Assembly: GCF_014651135.1 (NCBI RefSeq)
Contig: NZ_BMWH01000011.1
Location: forward strand, 5,719 to 69,718
DNA: 64,000 bases
Reading direction: 5' to 3'
DNA from: Streptomyces echinoruber
GTDB taxonomy: Bacteria; Actinomycetota; Actinomycetes; Streptomycetales; Streptomycetaceae
The notes under the pieces were generated by a model, which was not told the DNA's origin, searched no databases, and worked only from the letters and a program-made list of their open reading frames with translations. This document shows, piece after piece, positions 27,533-36,052 of the stretch. Every line of letters starts with the position of its first letter. The stretch's first letter is position 1. The translations under genes were made by a program, and so were the position numbers.

Positions 27533-28717
27533 TTGGCGTCGCACCGCAAGTCGCCGACGGAAGCGCGCACCGCAGGGCCGCGCACCCCCGCCCTGGCCAC
27601 GGCCGACCTCACGTCCGTGGCCCTGCTCTCCCAGCAGGCCGCGGCCGTTCCCGGCCCCGGAGAGCACAACCGTCCGGCGCCGCAGCCGAGTCAGGAGGAG
27701 GTCGAGCGCAAGCTCGACGACTTCTACCGCCGGGCCGAGTCGGCCGCCGAGGGCTCCACCGCCGTGAAGGAGCGCCCCGCCAAGCCGCGCCGCCGGATCG
27801 ACACCCTCCTCGACGAGGTGGCCCGGCGCGCGCAGAAGTCCGACGCCGTGCCCGAGATCCCGCCGGGCTACTACGACCAGGCCCAGCTCATGCGTCGGCT
27901 GGCCGCCCGGCAGCGGAACGTGGTCGGCGATCCGGCCGCGCGGCGGGCGGCCCTGAGACGGCGGCAGACGACCGTCACCGAACCCCTTCCGGCGTCGGCG
28001 TCGGTATCTGCCTCGGCGCCGCCCGTCCCACAGCACGACGTCAAGGCCGTCAAGGCCGCCGTCCAGCACAAGCTCGCCGTCGCGCGGGAACTGCTGGCCC
28101 GGCGCACCGCGCACCAGGCGACGCGCTGGGCGGAGGCGGTGAGCGCGGCGGGAGCGGTGAGCGCGGAGCACGCCGTGGCGGCCGCGGCCCCCGAGACCGC
28201 CCCGCACACGCCCGCGACGCCGTACCCGCACCCGTCCCCGGCGCCCTCGGCACCCCCGGCGCCGCCGGTGGCCGCACCCCCGGTGGCCGTGTCCGCGCCG
28301 CCGACGTCCGCGCCGCCGGTGGCCGTGTCTGCGCCGCCGGCGTCCTCCTCCTCGTACGCCTCCAAGGCGCAGAAGGCGCTCGCCTTCGCCCGCGCGCAGC
28401 TCGGCAAACCGTGCGTGTGGGGCGCGTCGGGCCCCGGTTCGTACGACTGCTCCGGGCTGACCCGGGCCGCCTGGAAGGCCGCCGGCGTCGCGTTGCCGCG
28501 GACCGCCCGCGAGCAGGCCGCCGCCGGCACCGAGGTGCCGCTCTCCGAGGCGCAGCCCGGCGACCTCGTCGTCTTCCGCGACGACGCGAGCCATATCGGG
28601 CTGTACACCGGCGACGGCCTGGTGATCCACGCGCCGAGGCCCGGCCGGTGCGTCTGCGAGGAGCCGGTGACGGAGGTCGACGGGTCGGCCGTCCGGCGCG
28701 TGGTGCGGCCGGCCTGA
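27533..28717 (+). CDS. NlpC/P60 peptidoglycan hydrolase
   Basis: A 394-residue exported hydrolase of cell-wall peptides. The C-terminal NlpC/P60 domain has the catalytic triad Cys306 (YDCSGL), His354 (ASHIGLY) and His366 (VIHAPRPG). The N terminus has a weak hydrophobic segment (ATADLTSVALLSQQAAAVPG), then a coiled-coil-like region (SQEEVERKLDDFYRRAESAA) and a long Ala/Pro linker. The TTG start is set by GGAAGGAG nine bases upstream and by the family start ASHRK. The signal peptide looks degenerate, so export is inferred rather than shown. Confidence 0.92.
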   Translation: MASHRKSPTEARTAGPRTPALATADLTSVALLSQQAAAVPGPGEHNRPAPQPSQEEVERKLDDFYRRAESAAEGSTAVKERPAKPRRRIDTLLDEVARRAQKSDAVPEIPPGYYDQAQLMRRLAARQRNVVGDPAARRAALRRRQTTVTEPLPASASVSASAPPVPQHDVKAVKAAVQHKLAVARELLARRTAHQATRWAEAVSAAGAVSAEHAVAAAAPETAPHTPATPYPHPSPAPSAPPAPPVAAPPVAVSAPPTSAPPVAVSAPPASSSSYASKAQKALAFARAQLGKPCVWGASGPGSYDCSGLTRAAWKAAGVALPRTAREQAAAGTEVPLSEAQPGDLVVFRDDASHIGLYTGDGLVIHAPRPGRCVCEEPVTEVDGSAVRRVVRPA

Positions 28718-28756
28718 CGACGGCGGGGCGAGGCGGGCGCCGACCGCGCGGCGCCC

Positions 28757-28873
28757 GCGGTGAACGTCACTTCCGCGGCCCCGCGGTGAACGTCACTTCC
28801 GCGGTCCCGCGGTGGACGTCACCTCCGCGGCGCCCGCGGCGAACGTCAGGTCCACGGTGAACGTCAGGTCCAC
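28757..28873. repeat. 26-27 bp tandem repeat at the NlpC/P60 3' end
   Basis: Three full and two shorter copies of GCGGTGAACGTCACTTCCGC-type units run from 28757 to 28873 and just reach the stop codon of the converging membrane-protein gene. Each unit is bounded by CCGCGG, so adjacent copies can pair. It probably acts in termination. Confidence 0.7.
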
Positions 28874-29217
28874 AGCACCGCGATGAAGATGTTCGCCGTG
28901 GTCAGCAGGCCCACCAGACCGAAGAGGCCCTTGTCCACCTTCTCCTCGTCCCGCTTCACGTAGACCAGCACCAGGATCACGATCAGCAGGGCCAGCTTCA
29001 GGCCGATCTTGACGTTGTTGACGTGGTGGTCCCCCGCCTGGTTGAGGCCGACCAGAACGGCGCCGGTGACCAGCATCGTCAGCGCGCCGTGCAGCATCCC
29101 GGGGACGAAGCGCGCCGTGCCCCGGCCCATCGCCTTCATCTGGGTGAGGAAGCCGCCGAGGAGCGCGGCTATGCCGACGATGTGCAGGCCGACGAAGAGG
29201 TGGATGAGTGCGTCCAT
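28864..29217 (-). CDS. Small four-helix membrane protein
   Basis: A 117-residue integral membrane protein with four predicted helices: LIHLFVGLHIVGIAALLGGF, MLHGALTMLVTGAVLVGL, IGLKLALLIVILVLVY and GLVGLLTTANIFIAVLW. There are two His in the loop GDHHVNN and one in the first helix. The function is unknown. It lies between two NlpC/P60 genes but faces the other way. The ATG at 29217 is chosen because the hydrophobic reading starts there; the ribosome-binding site is poor. Confidence 0.85.
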   Translation of the reverse strand: MDALIHLFVGLHIVGIAALLGGFLTQMKAMGRGTARFVPGMLHGALTMLVTGAVLVGLNQAGDHHVNNVKIGLKLALLIVILVLVYVKRDEEKVDKGLFGLVGLLTTANIFIAVLWT

Positions 29218-29706
29218 GGAGCCGGAGCCTAACCAGGAGCCACCGGGCCTTCGGACACCGGGCCGCACACTCCCGCCCGGGCCCGCGACACCCGCACGGG
29301 CCCGCAGGCCCGCAGGTGCGCGGCTCCTAGCACTCGGCCGCTCCGCCGCGCGGCGGAACCGCCCTTTCGGTCACCGCCGTACGCGAAGTCGGCGAACATG
29401 TGCAGGACTTCCGCCCCTTACGGTCACCGGTGATCCACTCACGCCACTTCCGCACAACACGTAACCGTCCCGTCACTGTCGGCTCTAGCGTCCCTTCCCA
29501 GGTGACCGGCTCTCCACCGCCGCCCGACAGGGCACCGCCGGTCACCACCGCCGAAAGGTCCGGCGGCGGCCCGTCCCCCGTGCGAGCCGCCGCCGGACGC
29601 GCGTCCCGCCCCCGCGGGGCGCCTGGGAGTCGTACGCGCCGTACGAGCCGTGCAAGCCGCACGAGCCGTACGAGCCGTACGAGAACGAAAGGACGTGACG
29701 GCCCGG
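29218..29706. promoter_or_regulatory. Upstream region of second NlpC/P60 gene, with 9-bp repeats
   Basis: A 489-bp gap with no gene. A -10-like TAGCGT occurs around 29486-29491. Six 9-bp units of the type GTACGAGCC run head to tail from 29632 to 29685 and stop just before the ribosome-binding GAAAGGA (29687-29693). Confidence 0.5.
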
Positions 29707-30810
29707 GTGGCAGCGCACCGCAGACCCCGACCGCGCCCGTTCGGCGGCGCCGCCGCCCGCACCGCCGCCGCCGTCGGGCTCGCGGGCGCGGCGACCGCCA
29801 CGGCCCTCGGCGGCACCGGCCACGCCGCACCGCGGCCGGGCCCGGAGCAGGTCAGGGCGAAGGTGGACCGGCTCTACCGGGAGGCGGAGGCCGCCACCGA
29901 GAAGTACGACGGCACGAAAGAGAAGGCGGACCGGGCGCGGCGCCGGCTCGACGCACTGCGCGACGAGGCGGCCCGCCGCACCGACCGGCTGAACGCGGCG
30001 CGGGAGGCGCTGGGAGCGGTGGCAGCGGCGCAGTACCGCAGCGGCGGCATGGGCCCGGCCCTGCAACTCGCGCTCTCCGGCGATCCGGACCGCTACCTGG
30101 AGGGCGTCGGGTTCGCCGAGCGGGTGGGTGCGCGGCAGGCGGCGGCCGTGGCGCGGGTACGGAAGCAGCTCGGCGAGCTGGAGCGGCTGCGCGGCGCCGC
30201 GCGTGTCGAGGTGGCGTCGCTGCGCACCCGGCAGGCCGAGCTGCGGCGCCGGAAGCAGGAGATCACCGGCAGGCTGGCCGAGGCCCGGCGCCTGCTGGCC
30301 GGGCTGTCCCCGTCGGAACGCGAGCGGGTCGCGGACGGCACCGGCGGCGCGACCGCGGCCCACGCCGCGCGGTCCGGTCCCGGCGGCGCGGCGCGCGACG
30401 TCCTCGGACCGGCGGGAGGCAACGCCCTCGGCCCGGCGGGCGGCGGTGCCGCGGCCCCGAACTCCCGCGCGGCGGCGGCCGTCGCCTACGCCTACGGCAA
30501 GCTCGGCAGCCCGTACGTGTGGGGCGCGACCGGCCCGAACGCCTTCGACTGCTCGGGCCTGGTGCAGGCCGCGTACCGCGCCGCGGGCGTCTCGCTGCCG
30601 CGCACCACCTACGCGCAGTTCGGCGCGGGCCGCCGGGTCTCCCGCTCCGAACTGCTCCCCGGCGACCTGGTGTTCTTCTACTCCGGGATCAGTCACGTCG
30701 GCCTGTACGTCGGCAACGGGCTGATGATCCACGCCCCCAACCCGTCGGCGCCGGTCCGCCTGGCCCCCGTCGACCAGATGCCGTTCGCGGGGGCGACGCG
30801 GGTGATGTGA
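29707..30810 (+). CDS. NlpC/P60 peptidoglycan hydrolase with coiled coil
   Basis: A 367-residue secreted hydrolase. A Tat/Sec-type signal (RRPRPRPFGGAAARTAAAVGLAGAA region, cleavage near GHAAP) is followed by a long coiled coil from about residue 35 to 205. The C-terminal NlpC/P60 domain has Cys282 (FDCSGL), His330 (SHVGLY) and His342 (MIHAPNPS). This layout is typical of RipA/CwlO-like division or growth hydrolases. GTG at 29707 (VAAHRR) matches the family start; GTG at 29695 lies too near the GAAAGGA site. It converges on the response regulator gene. Confidence 0.92.
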   Translation: MAAHRRPRPRPFGGAAARTAAAVGLAGAATATALGGTGHAAPRPGPEQVRAKVDRLYREAEAATEKYDGTKEKADRARRRLDALRDEAARRTDRLNAAREALGAVAAAQYRSGGMGPALQLALSGDPDRYLEGVGFAERVGARQAAAVARVRKQLGELERLRGAARVEVASLRTRQAELRRRKQEITGRLAEARRLLAGLSPSERERVADGTGGATAAHAARSGPGGAARDVLGPAGGNALGPAGGGAAAPNSRAAAAVAYAYGKLGSPYVWGATGPNAFDCSGLVQAAYRAAGVSLPRTTYAQFGAGRRVSRSELLPGDLVFFYSGISHVGLYVGNGLMIHAPNPSAPVRLAPVDQMPFAGATRVM

Positions 30811-30999
30811 AGTCCCGCGGGCCGCGCACAGCGGCCCCCGCGGGTCGCACGCAACGACCTTCGCAGGCCGCGCGCAACAGTTTCCACGGGCCCCGCATCG
30901 TCTCCGCAGGCCGTGCGCAACGGCCTCCGCGGACGCCGCGTGACACGCCCTCACGGGTTCACGTCCGGCGGCGGCCGTCCGGCGGCGGCCCCAGGCCGT

Positions 31000-31797
31000 T
31001 CACACCAGCCGTCGGGCCGTCGCCCACCTCGTCAGCTCGTGCCGGTTGGACAGCTGCAGCTTGCGCAGGACCGCCGAGACGTGGGACTCGACCGTCTTGA
31101 CGGAGATGAACAGCTGCTTGGCGATCTCCTTGTAGGCGTAGCCGCGGGCGATCAGGCGCAGCACCTCGCGCTCGCGCTGGGTGAGCCGGTCGAGGTCCTC
31201 GTCGACGGGCGGGGCGTCGGTGGACGCGAACGCGTCGAGGACGAACCCGGCCAGGCGCGGCGAGAAGACGGCGTCGCCCTCCTGCACGCGGAAGATGGAG
31301 TCGACCAGATCGGCCCCGGTGATCGTCTTGGTGACGTAGCCGCGCGCGCCGCCGCGGATCACGCCGATCACGTCCTCGGCGGCGTCGGAGACGGACAGCG
31401 CGAGGAAGCGCACCGGCCGCTCCGCGTCGGCCATCAGCCCGGCGCACCGGCGCAGCACCTCCACCCCGCCGCCGCCCGGCAGGTGGACGTCGAGGAGGAC
31501 CACCTCGGGCCGGGTCGCGGTGATCACGGAGACCGCCTGGTCGACGTCGGCGGCCTCCCCGACGACCTCGACGCCGGTCTCCTCGGTGCGGCCGATCTCG
31601 GCCTGGACGCCCGTGCGGAACATGCGGTGGTCGTCGACGAGGACCACGCGCACGTGCCGCCCGCCCGCGCCACCGACGCCCCCCGCGGCCCCCACGGCCC
31701 TCGAGGACTCCGCGGACTCGGCGGACTCGGCGGCCCGCGCCGCCTGCGGCGTGCCGTGCGTGCCGTGCGTGCCGTTTTCCCCGGTCGCCTCGCTCAT
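31000..31797 (-). CDS. NarL/LuxR-type response regulator
   Basis: A 265-residue response regulator. The receiver domain has Asp55, Asp56 and the phosphorylation site Asp103 (VVLLDVHLPG), with Ser and Lys at the expected switch positions (LALSVSD, VTKTI). A C-terminal LuxR HTH follows from about residue 200 (LTQREREVLRLIARGYAYKEIAKQL). A 45-residue disordered Ala/Ser/Gly-rich N-terminal tail is unusual. The ATG overlaps the kinase stop as ATGA. It is the partner of the PspC-type kinase and may control the divergent PspC-domain gene. Confidence 0.95.
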   Translation of the reverse strand: MSEATGENGTHGTHGTPQAARAAESAESAESSRAVGAAGGVGGAGGRHVRVVLVDDHRMFRTGVQAEIGRTEETGVEVVGEAADVDQAVSVITATRPEVVLLDVHLPGGGGVEVLRRCAGLMADAERPVRFLALSVSDAAEDVIGVIRGGARGYVTKTITGADLVDSIFRVQEGDAVFSPRLAGFVLDAFASTDAPPVDEDLDRLTQREREVLRLIARGYAYKEIAKQLFISVKTVESHVSAVLRKLQLSNRHELTRWATARRLV

Positions 31798-33101
31798 GAC
31801 GTGTTCTCCGCCCTCTCCATCTCCAGCTCGACCTCCGTGCCGCCGTCCGGCACGCGGCGCAGCCGCGCCGTGCCGCCGTTGCGCTCCATCCGGCCGATGA
31901 TCGATTCTCTGACACCCATCCGGTCGGCGGGTATCGAATCGAGGTCGAAGCCGGGCCCGCGGTCCCGGACGGACACGAAGACCGTCCTGCCCTCGACCTC
32001 GGCGTAGACCTGCACGGCGCCGCCCTCGCCACCGTACTTGGCGGCGTTCACCATCGCCTCGCGCGCGGCCTGCATCTGCGCCCCGGTCCGCTCGTCGAGC
32101 GGGCAGTCGCCGACCACCACGACCTCGATGGGGACGCCGTGCTTGTCCTCGACCTCGGCGGCGTTGCGCCGGACGGCCTCGGCGAGGGTGGTGGGCTCGT
32201 CGGCCTCGTCCTTGCCGGTGCCCTCCGGTTTGTACAGCCAGGCGCGCAGGTCGCGCTCCTGGGCGCGGGCGAGGCGGCGCACCTCGCCCGGGTTGTCGGC
32301 GTTGCGCTGGATCAGGGTGAGGGTGTGCAGCACCGAGTCGTGCACGTGGGCGGCGACCTCGGCGCGCTCCTGGGCGCGGATGCGCATGAGGCGCTCCTCG
32401 GAGAGGTCCTGCGTCATCCGCACCAGGTACGGGCCGGCGAGCAGCGTGACGCCGACGAGGACGGCGAGGGCGGCCTGCAGGACCGAGCCGAGGTGGGCGG
32501 CGGAGCCCTGCAGGACGAACATGCCGGAGACGCCGGCCGTCACCAGCAGCACACCGGCGAGGGTGCGGGCCAGTGTGAGCGTACGGCGGCGCCGGCCGAC
32601 CTCGACCCAGCGGGCCCGGCGGGCGTTGTCCGCCTGCCGCCACACCAGGGCGACGCCCGCGCCCACCAGCACCAGGGGCAGCAGGTAGGCCTTGGCGCCG
32701 CTGCCGAGGTTGACGTTGCCGACGAAGACCATGGCCAGGACGACCATGACCAGCAGCGCGACGATCTGCCCCCGGTCCGGTCTGCGGGCGACCAGTCTGC
32801 GGCGGCCGTCCGGCGAGACCTCCGCGGTGACGAGGGAGGGGGGTCTCTGGTCGCCGACCCCGCCGACACCGAGGGGGACGAAGAACCAGAACGCCGCGTA
32901 CAGCAGCGCGCCCAGGCCGTCGGCCAGGAACAGCCCCACGAAGACCAGCCGCACCCACGCCACCGGCAGCCCGAGGTGCCCGGCCAGCCCCCGCGCCACC
33001 CCGCCCAGCCAGCGTCCGTCGCTGCTGCGGTAGAGCTTGCGCGGCGGCCGCGGGTCCTCGAGTGGCGCTGTGGCGGCTTCCGGCATGCCATCGATGGTCA
33101 C
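31794..33101 (-). CDS. PspC-domain sensor histidine kinase
   Basis: A 435-residue membrane kinase. An N-terminal PspC domain (about 20-80: RSSDGRWLGGVARGLAGHLG, then a hydrophobic helix) and several more membrane helices (about 110-230) precede the DHp and ATPase domains. The phosphorylated His is His254 in HVHDSVLHTL (HisKA_3 type). The N box MVNAAKYGG and the G box DRGPGFD are present. PspC suggests sensing of envelope stress. The GTG at 33101 is the longest start; ATG at 33086 (MPEAATAP) is equally possible as neither has a good ribosome-binding site. Confidence 0.93.
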   Translation of the reverse strand: MTIDGMPEAATAPLEDPRPPRKLYRSSDGRWLGGVARGLAGHLGLPVAWVRLVFVGLFLADGLGALLYAAFWFFVPLGVGGVGDQRPPSLVTAEVSPDGRRRLVARRPDRGQIVALLVMVVLAMVFVGNVNLGSGAKAYLLPLVLVGAGVALVWRQADNARRARWVEVGRRRRTLTLARTLAGVLLVTAGVSGMFVLQGSAAHLGSVLQAALAVLVGVTLLAGPYLVRMTQDLSEERLMRIRAQERAEVAAHVHDSVLHTLTLIQRNADNPGEVRRLARAQERDLRAWLYKPEGTGKDEADEPTTLAEAVRRNAAEVEDKHGVPIEVVVVGDCPLDERTGAQMQAAREAMVNAAKYGGEGGAVQVYAEVEGRTVFVSVRDRGPGFDLDSIPADRMGVRESIIGRMERNGGTARLRRVPDGGTEVELEMERAENTS

Positions 33102-33311
33102 ACGCCCCGCCCGCCCGGGGCATCAGGGTCGGCCCCCGAGACGCCCCTGATCTTCCGGTTTCCGTGCGGGAGCGGGGCCGTACCGCGCCGGCCGGAGGGT
33201 TCCGGGCACCGCCGGTCGAACACTTCCCGGGGCCCGGGTCGGGGCGATATCAGGGTTCGGCCAGGGTCGTCCCGACTGCCGTCGCGCCGCCGCGCCCGCC
33301 ACCATGGAGCC

Positions 33312-34892
33312 ATGACCGATCACCAGCACGCCGCGCCGGGTCCCGGACCCGGGTCCGGCCCGCGTCCCGCACCGCCGGGGCCCGGGCCGCGGGGCGCCGC
33401 GCCCGGCACGGACGGCCCGGCCGGCCCGGCCGCGGGTGCGCGTCCGGGTGCGTGGGAGGGAACGCGGGGGGAGAAGGAGAGGAGAGGTGCGCCGGGGAGC
33501 GGAGGGGAAAGCGTGAGCGCGGCGACCGGGGCACAGGACACCGCCGACGCGGCCGGCGCCCACCGGTTCTCCGAGCCGTCCTCTCAGTCCTCCGAGGCGT
33601 CCCCCCGGTCCTCCGAGCCTCCCCCGCTCCACCGCTTCCGCCGCGACCGGCGGCACAAGATGCTCGGCGGGGTGTGCGCGGGGCTCGGGCGGCAGTGCGA
33701 CATGGACCCGGTGATCTTCCGGATCACCCTCGCGGTGCTGGCCGCGACCGGCGGTCTGGGCCTCATCTTCTACGGCTTCGCGTGGCTCTTCGTGCCGTAC
33801 GACGACGAGGACGAGAACGAGGTGCGCAAGCTGCTCACCGGCCGCGTCGACGGGCAGGCGCTCGCGGCGGTGCTGTTCGCCCTGGTCGGCTGCGGCGTCT
33901 TCCTGTCGATGCTGAAGAACGCCAGTGTGCTGACGTTCGCCGCGGTGCTCTCGCTGCTCCTCGCGGGCGCCGGCTACTGGTCGCAGCACCGGGGCGCGCC
34001 GGACCCGGACCCGCTGGCGGCGCAGGCGGTCGCCGACGCCCCGCCGGAACCGCAGGCTCCGCCGCCGGCGGCGTACCCCTCCTGGTGGCGGGACCCGATC
34101 GTCAAGGACGGCACCCATGTCGGCGGCACCGGGTACCTGTGGGGTCCCCGGGACTCCCACGACCGGGACATCGCGGCGGCCGTCAACATCAGCCGCGGCG
34201 CCTACCGCACCACGCCGGACCACATACGCGCCGCGCGGGACGTCCGGCCCGCCAGGCCGCGCGGCCCGCGCTGGATCGGCGGCTGGGTGTTCCTGCTGGC
34301 CCTGGCCGCGGGCGCCCTGGGCACCGGCCTGACCTGGGACGGCCACGCGCTCGGCACCAGCCTGCAGGCCGGCCTGGCCGCCGCGCTCCTGGTCCTGGGT
34401 CTGGGCATAGCCGTCAGCTCGTTCCTCGGGCGGACGGGGGCGGGCTCGGTGTTCCTCGCGGTGGTGACCGCGGGCCTGCTCGCCGGGGCGGCGGTGCTGC
34501 CGAAGGACATCGGCACGCACTGGTCGCACACGCGGTGGCAGCCCCACTCGGTCGCGCAGGTACGGGAGAAATACGACCTCGGTGCCGGGGTCGCCACCCT
34601 GGACCTGACCCGGGTGCACCCGGGTCGCGGGCGGACGGTGTCCTCCGGCGCCGACGTCGGGGTGGGCCGGCTGCGGGTGGTCGTGCCGCGGGACGCGGCC
34701 GTGCGGCTGACCATCGACGTGGGCGTCGGCGACATCCAGTTGCCGGGCGACGGGAGCAAGGACGTGGACGTGGCGCCGGGCAAGCACCAGCAGCTCACGC
34801 TGCCCCCCGTGAGCGGCCGGGGCGGCGGCACCCTCGCCCTGAGTCTCGACGTCGGGGCCGGCCAGGTGGAGGTGAGCCGTGCTGCGGCATGA
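33312..34892 (+). CDS. PspC-domain membrane protein
   Basis: A 526-residue protein with a Pro/Gly-rich N terminus, a PspC domain around residues 110-170 (FRRDRRHKMLGGVCAGLGRQ and a helix), several more membrane segments, and a C-terminal beta-rich domain (LGAGVATLDLTRVHPGRGRT, VGVGDIQLPGD) like a LiaF-type or DUF4097-like repeat fold. It diverges from the PspC kinase and is likely part of the same envelope-stress module. A GTG at 33513 has a much better ribosome-binding site (GGAGGGGAAAGC) than the ATG at 33312, so the N-terminal 67 residues may not be made. Confidence 0.88.
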   Translation: MTDHQHAAPGPGPGSGPRPAPPGPGPRGAAPGTDGPAGPAAGARPGAWEGTRGEKERRGAPGSGGESVSAATGAQDTADAAGAHRFSEPSSQSSEASPRSSEPPPLHRFRRDRRHKMLGGVCAGLGRQCDMDPVIFRITLAVLAATGGLGLIFYGFAWLFVPYDDEDENEVRKLLTGRVDGQALAAVLFALVGCGVFLSMLKNASVLTFAAVLSLLLAGAGYWSQHRGAPDPDPLAAQAVADAPPEPQAPPPAAYPSWWRDPIVKDGTHVGGTGYLWGPRDSHDRDIAAAVNISRGAYRTTPDHIRAARDVRPARPRGPRWIGGWVFLLALAAGALGTGLTWDGHALGTSLQAGLAAALLVLGLGIAVSSFLGRTGAGSVFLAVVTAGLLAGAAVLPKDIGTHWSHTRWQPHSVAQVREKYDLGAGVATLDLTRVHPGRGRTVSSGADVGVGRLRVVVPRDAAVRLTIDVGVGDIQLPGDGSKDVDVAPGKHQQLTLPPVSGRGGGTLALSLDVGAGQVEVSRAAA

Positions 34893-35133
34893 GTTCCAGC
34901 CCGGACGACTCGTCGCGGGGGTGTTCCTCGCCTCGGCGGGCGTCGTCTACGCCGGTGACGCGGGCGGCGCCTGGCAGGCCCCGTGGTTCGCGGTGATCCC
35001 GCTCGTCGTCGGCGGCCTCTTCCTGGCCGGCGCGGTGGCCGCCGTGTCGGGGGCGATACGCAGGCGGCACCGGCCGGCGGCCGGTGCCGCGACCGACCAC
35101 ACGGACCCGGCCGACGCCGGCACGGGGCACTGA
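34879..35133 (+). CDS. Small two-helix membrane protein
   Basis: An 84-residue protein with two hydrophobic segments (LVAGVFLASAGVVYAG and WFAVIPLVVGGLFLAGAVAAV) and a charged tail. Its GTG start lies inside the end of the PspC-domain gene (14-bp overlap) behind GGTGGAGG, so it is translationally coupled. It probably works with the PspC protein. Confidence 0.85.
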   Translation: MLRHEFQPGRLVAGVFLASAGVVYAGDAGGAWQAPWFAVIPLVVGGLFLAGAVAAVSGAIRRRHRPAAGAATDHTDPADAGTGH

Positions 35134-35215
35134 GCGCAAACCGGCCGCGCCCGGATGGCCTGCCTCACGGGTGGGCTCGCCTCACAGGTGGGCTCGCCTC
35201 ACGGGTGGGACCGCC

Positions 35216-35743
35216 TCACGGGTGGGACCGCCGCCCCCGTCGCCGTGCCCGCCACGCGGCGTCGACGGACAGCAGCGGTGCTCCGGCGAGGACGAGGGGC
35301 AGCCAGGCCATGAGGTAGGGAAGGTCGTTGCCGTAGTAGTACGGGCTCGACGCCCAGCTCACCGTCAGGAACAGGCTGAGGGAGATCAGCGCGCCGCCGA
35401 GGGCGGCGAGGCGGGCCAGCAGGCCGAGGAGGGTGCCGATGCCGACGGCGAGTTCGCCGAGGGCGATGGCCGTGCCGAAGCCGACCGGGTTCTTCAGGGC
35501 GAGGTCGACCAGGGCGGGCACGGCGGAGGAGTCGCGGACCGAGCGCATGGTCTCGCCGATCGAGCCCGCGCCGGAGGACTTGAGGAAGGAGCCGGCGGTG
35601 AGCTTGTCCAGACCGGCGTAGACGAAGGTGACCCCGAGGAAGATCCGCAGGGGGAGGAGGGCGTAGCGGGTGGCGGTCTCCCGCCAGTCCCGGCGGCCCT
35701 CGGCAGAGGAGATGTACCTGCCGGTCCTTGTGTCATGGGTCAT
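35216..35743 (-). CDS. DoxX family membrane protein
   Basis: A 175-residue DoxX-type protein with four helices: LLPLRIFLGVTFVYAGLDKL (a typical DoxX start), GTAIALGELAVGIGTLLGLL, AALGGALISLSLFLTV and LPYLMAWLPLVLAGAP. DoxX proteins are linked to redox and thiol stress in actinobacteria. The ATG at 35743 (MTHDTRTGR) is preferred over the GTG seven codons upstream. A palindrome TTGAGGTCTCAA lies just upstream at 35772-35783. Confidence 0.9.
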   Translation of the reverse strand: MTHDTRTGRYISSAEGRRDWRETATRYALLPLRIFLGVTFVYAGLDKLTAGSFLKSSGAGSIGETMRSVRDSSAVPALVDLALKNPVGFGTAIALGELAVGIGTLLGLLARLAALGGALISLSLFLTVSWASSPYYYGNDLPYLMAWLPLVLAGAPLLSVDAAWRARRRGRRSHP

Positions 35744-35771
35744 CGCTGCCGCCGCCTCTCCCACGCCGATA

Positions 35772-35817
35772 TTGAGGTCTCAACAAAACATACGAGGGGG
35801 GAAGAGGCACCGTTCAA
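35772..35817 (-). promoter_or_regulatory. Putative DoxX promoter with TTGAG palindrome operator
   Basis: On the minus strand TTGAAC (35812-35817), 19 bp, TATGTT (35787-35792), and then the perfect palindrome TTGAG-N2-CTCAA (35772-35783) at the expected transcription start. An overlapping operator of this type would suit a MarR- or HxlR-like repressor, but none is encoded nearby. Confidence 0.45.
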
Positions 35818-36052
35818 CCGCGAGAGGACGATTTCCGCCGATTCTCCCGCCGGTTCTCCCGCCGGTTCTCCGGCTTCGCCCCTTCGGTCACCGCTGCCCC
35901 GGGGGACTGCCGCCCGGAGGAGCCACTGCCTGGAGGGACCGCCGCCCGGGAGGACCGGCACCCCGAGGACCCGCTGCGCGACGGCTCACCGACAACCGGT
36001 CGACGGCCGGTCGACGGCCGGCCGGTGCTCAGTCGACGGCCAATCCTCACTG

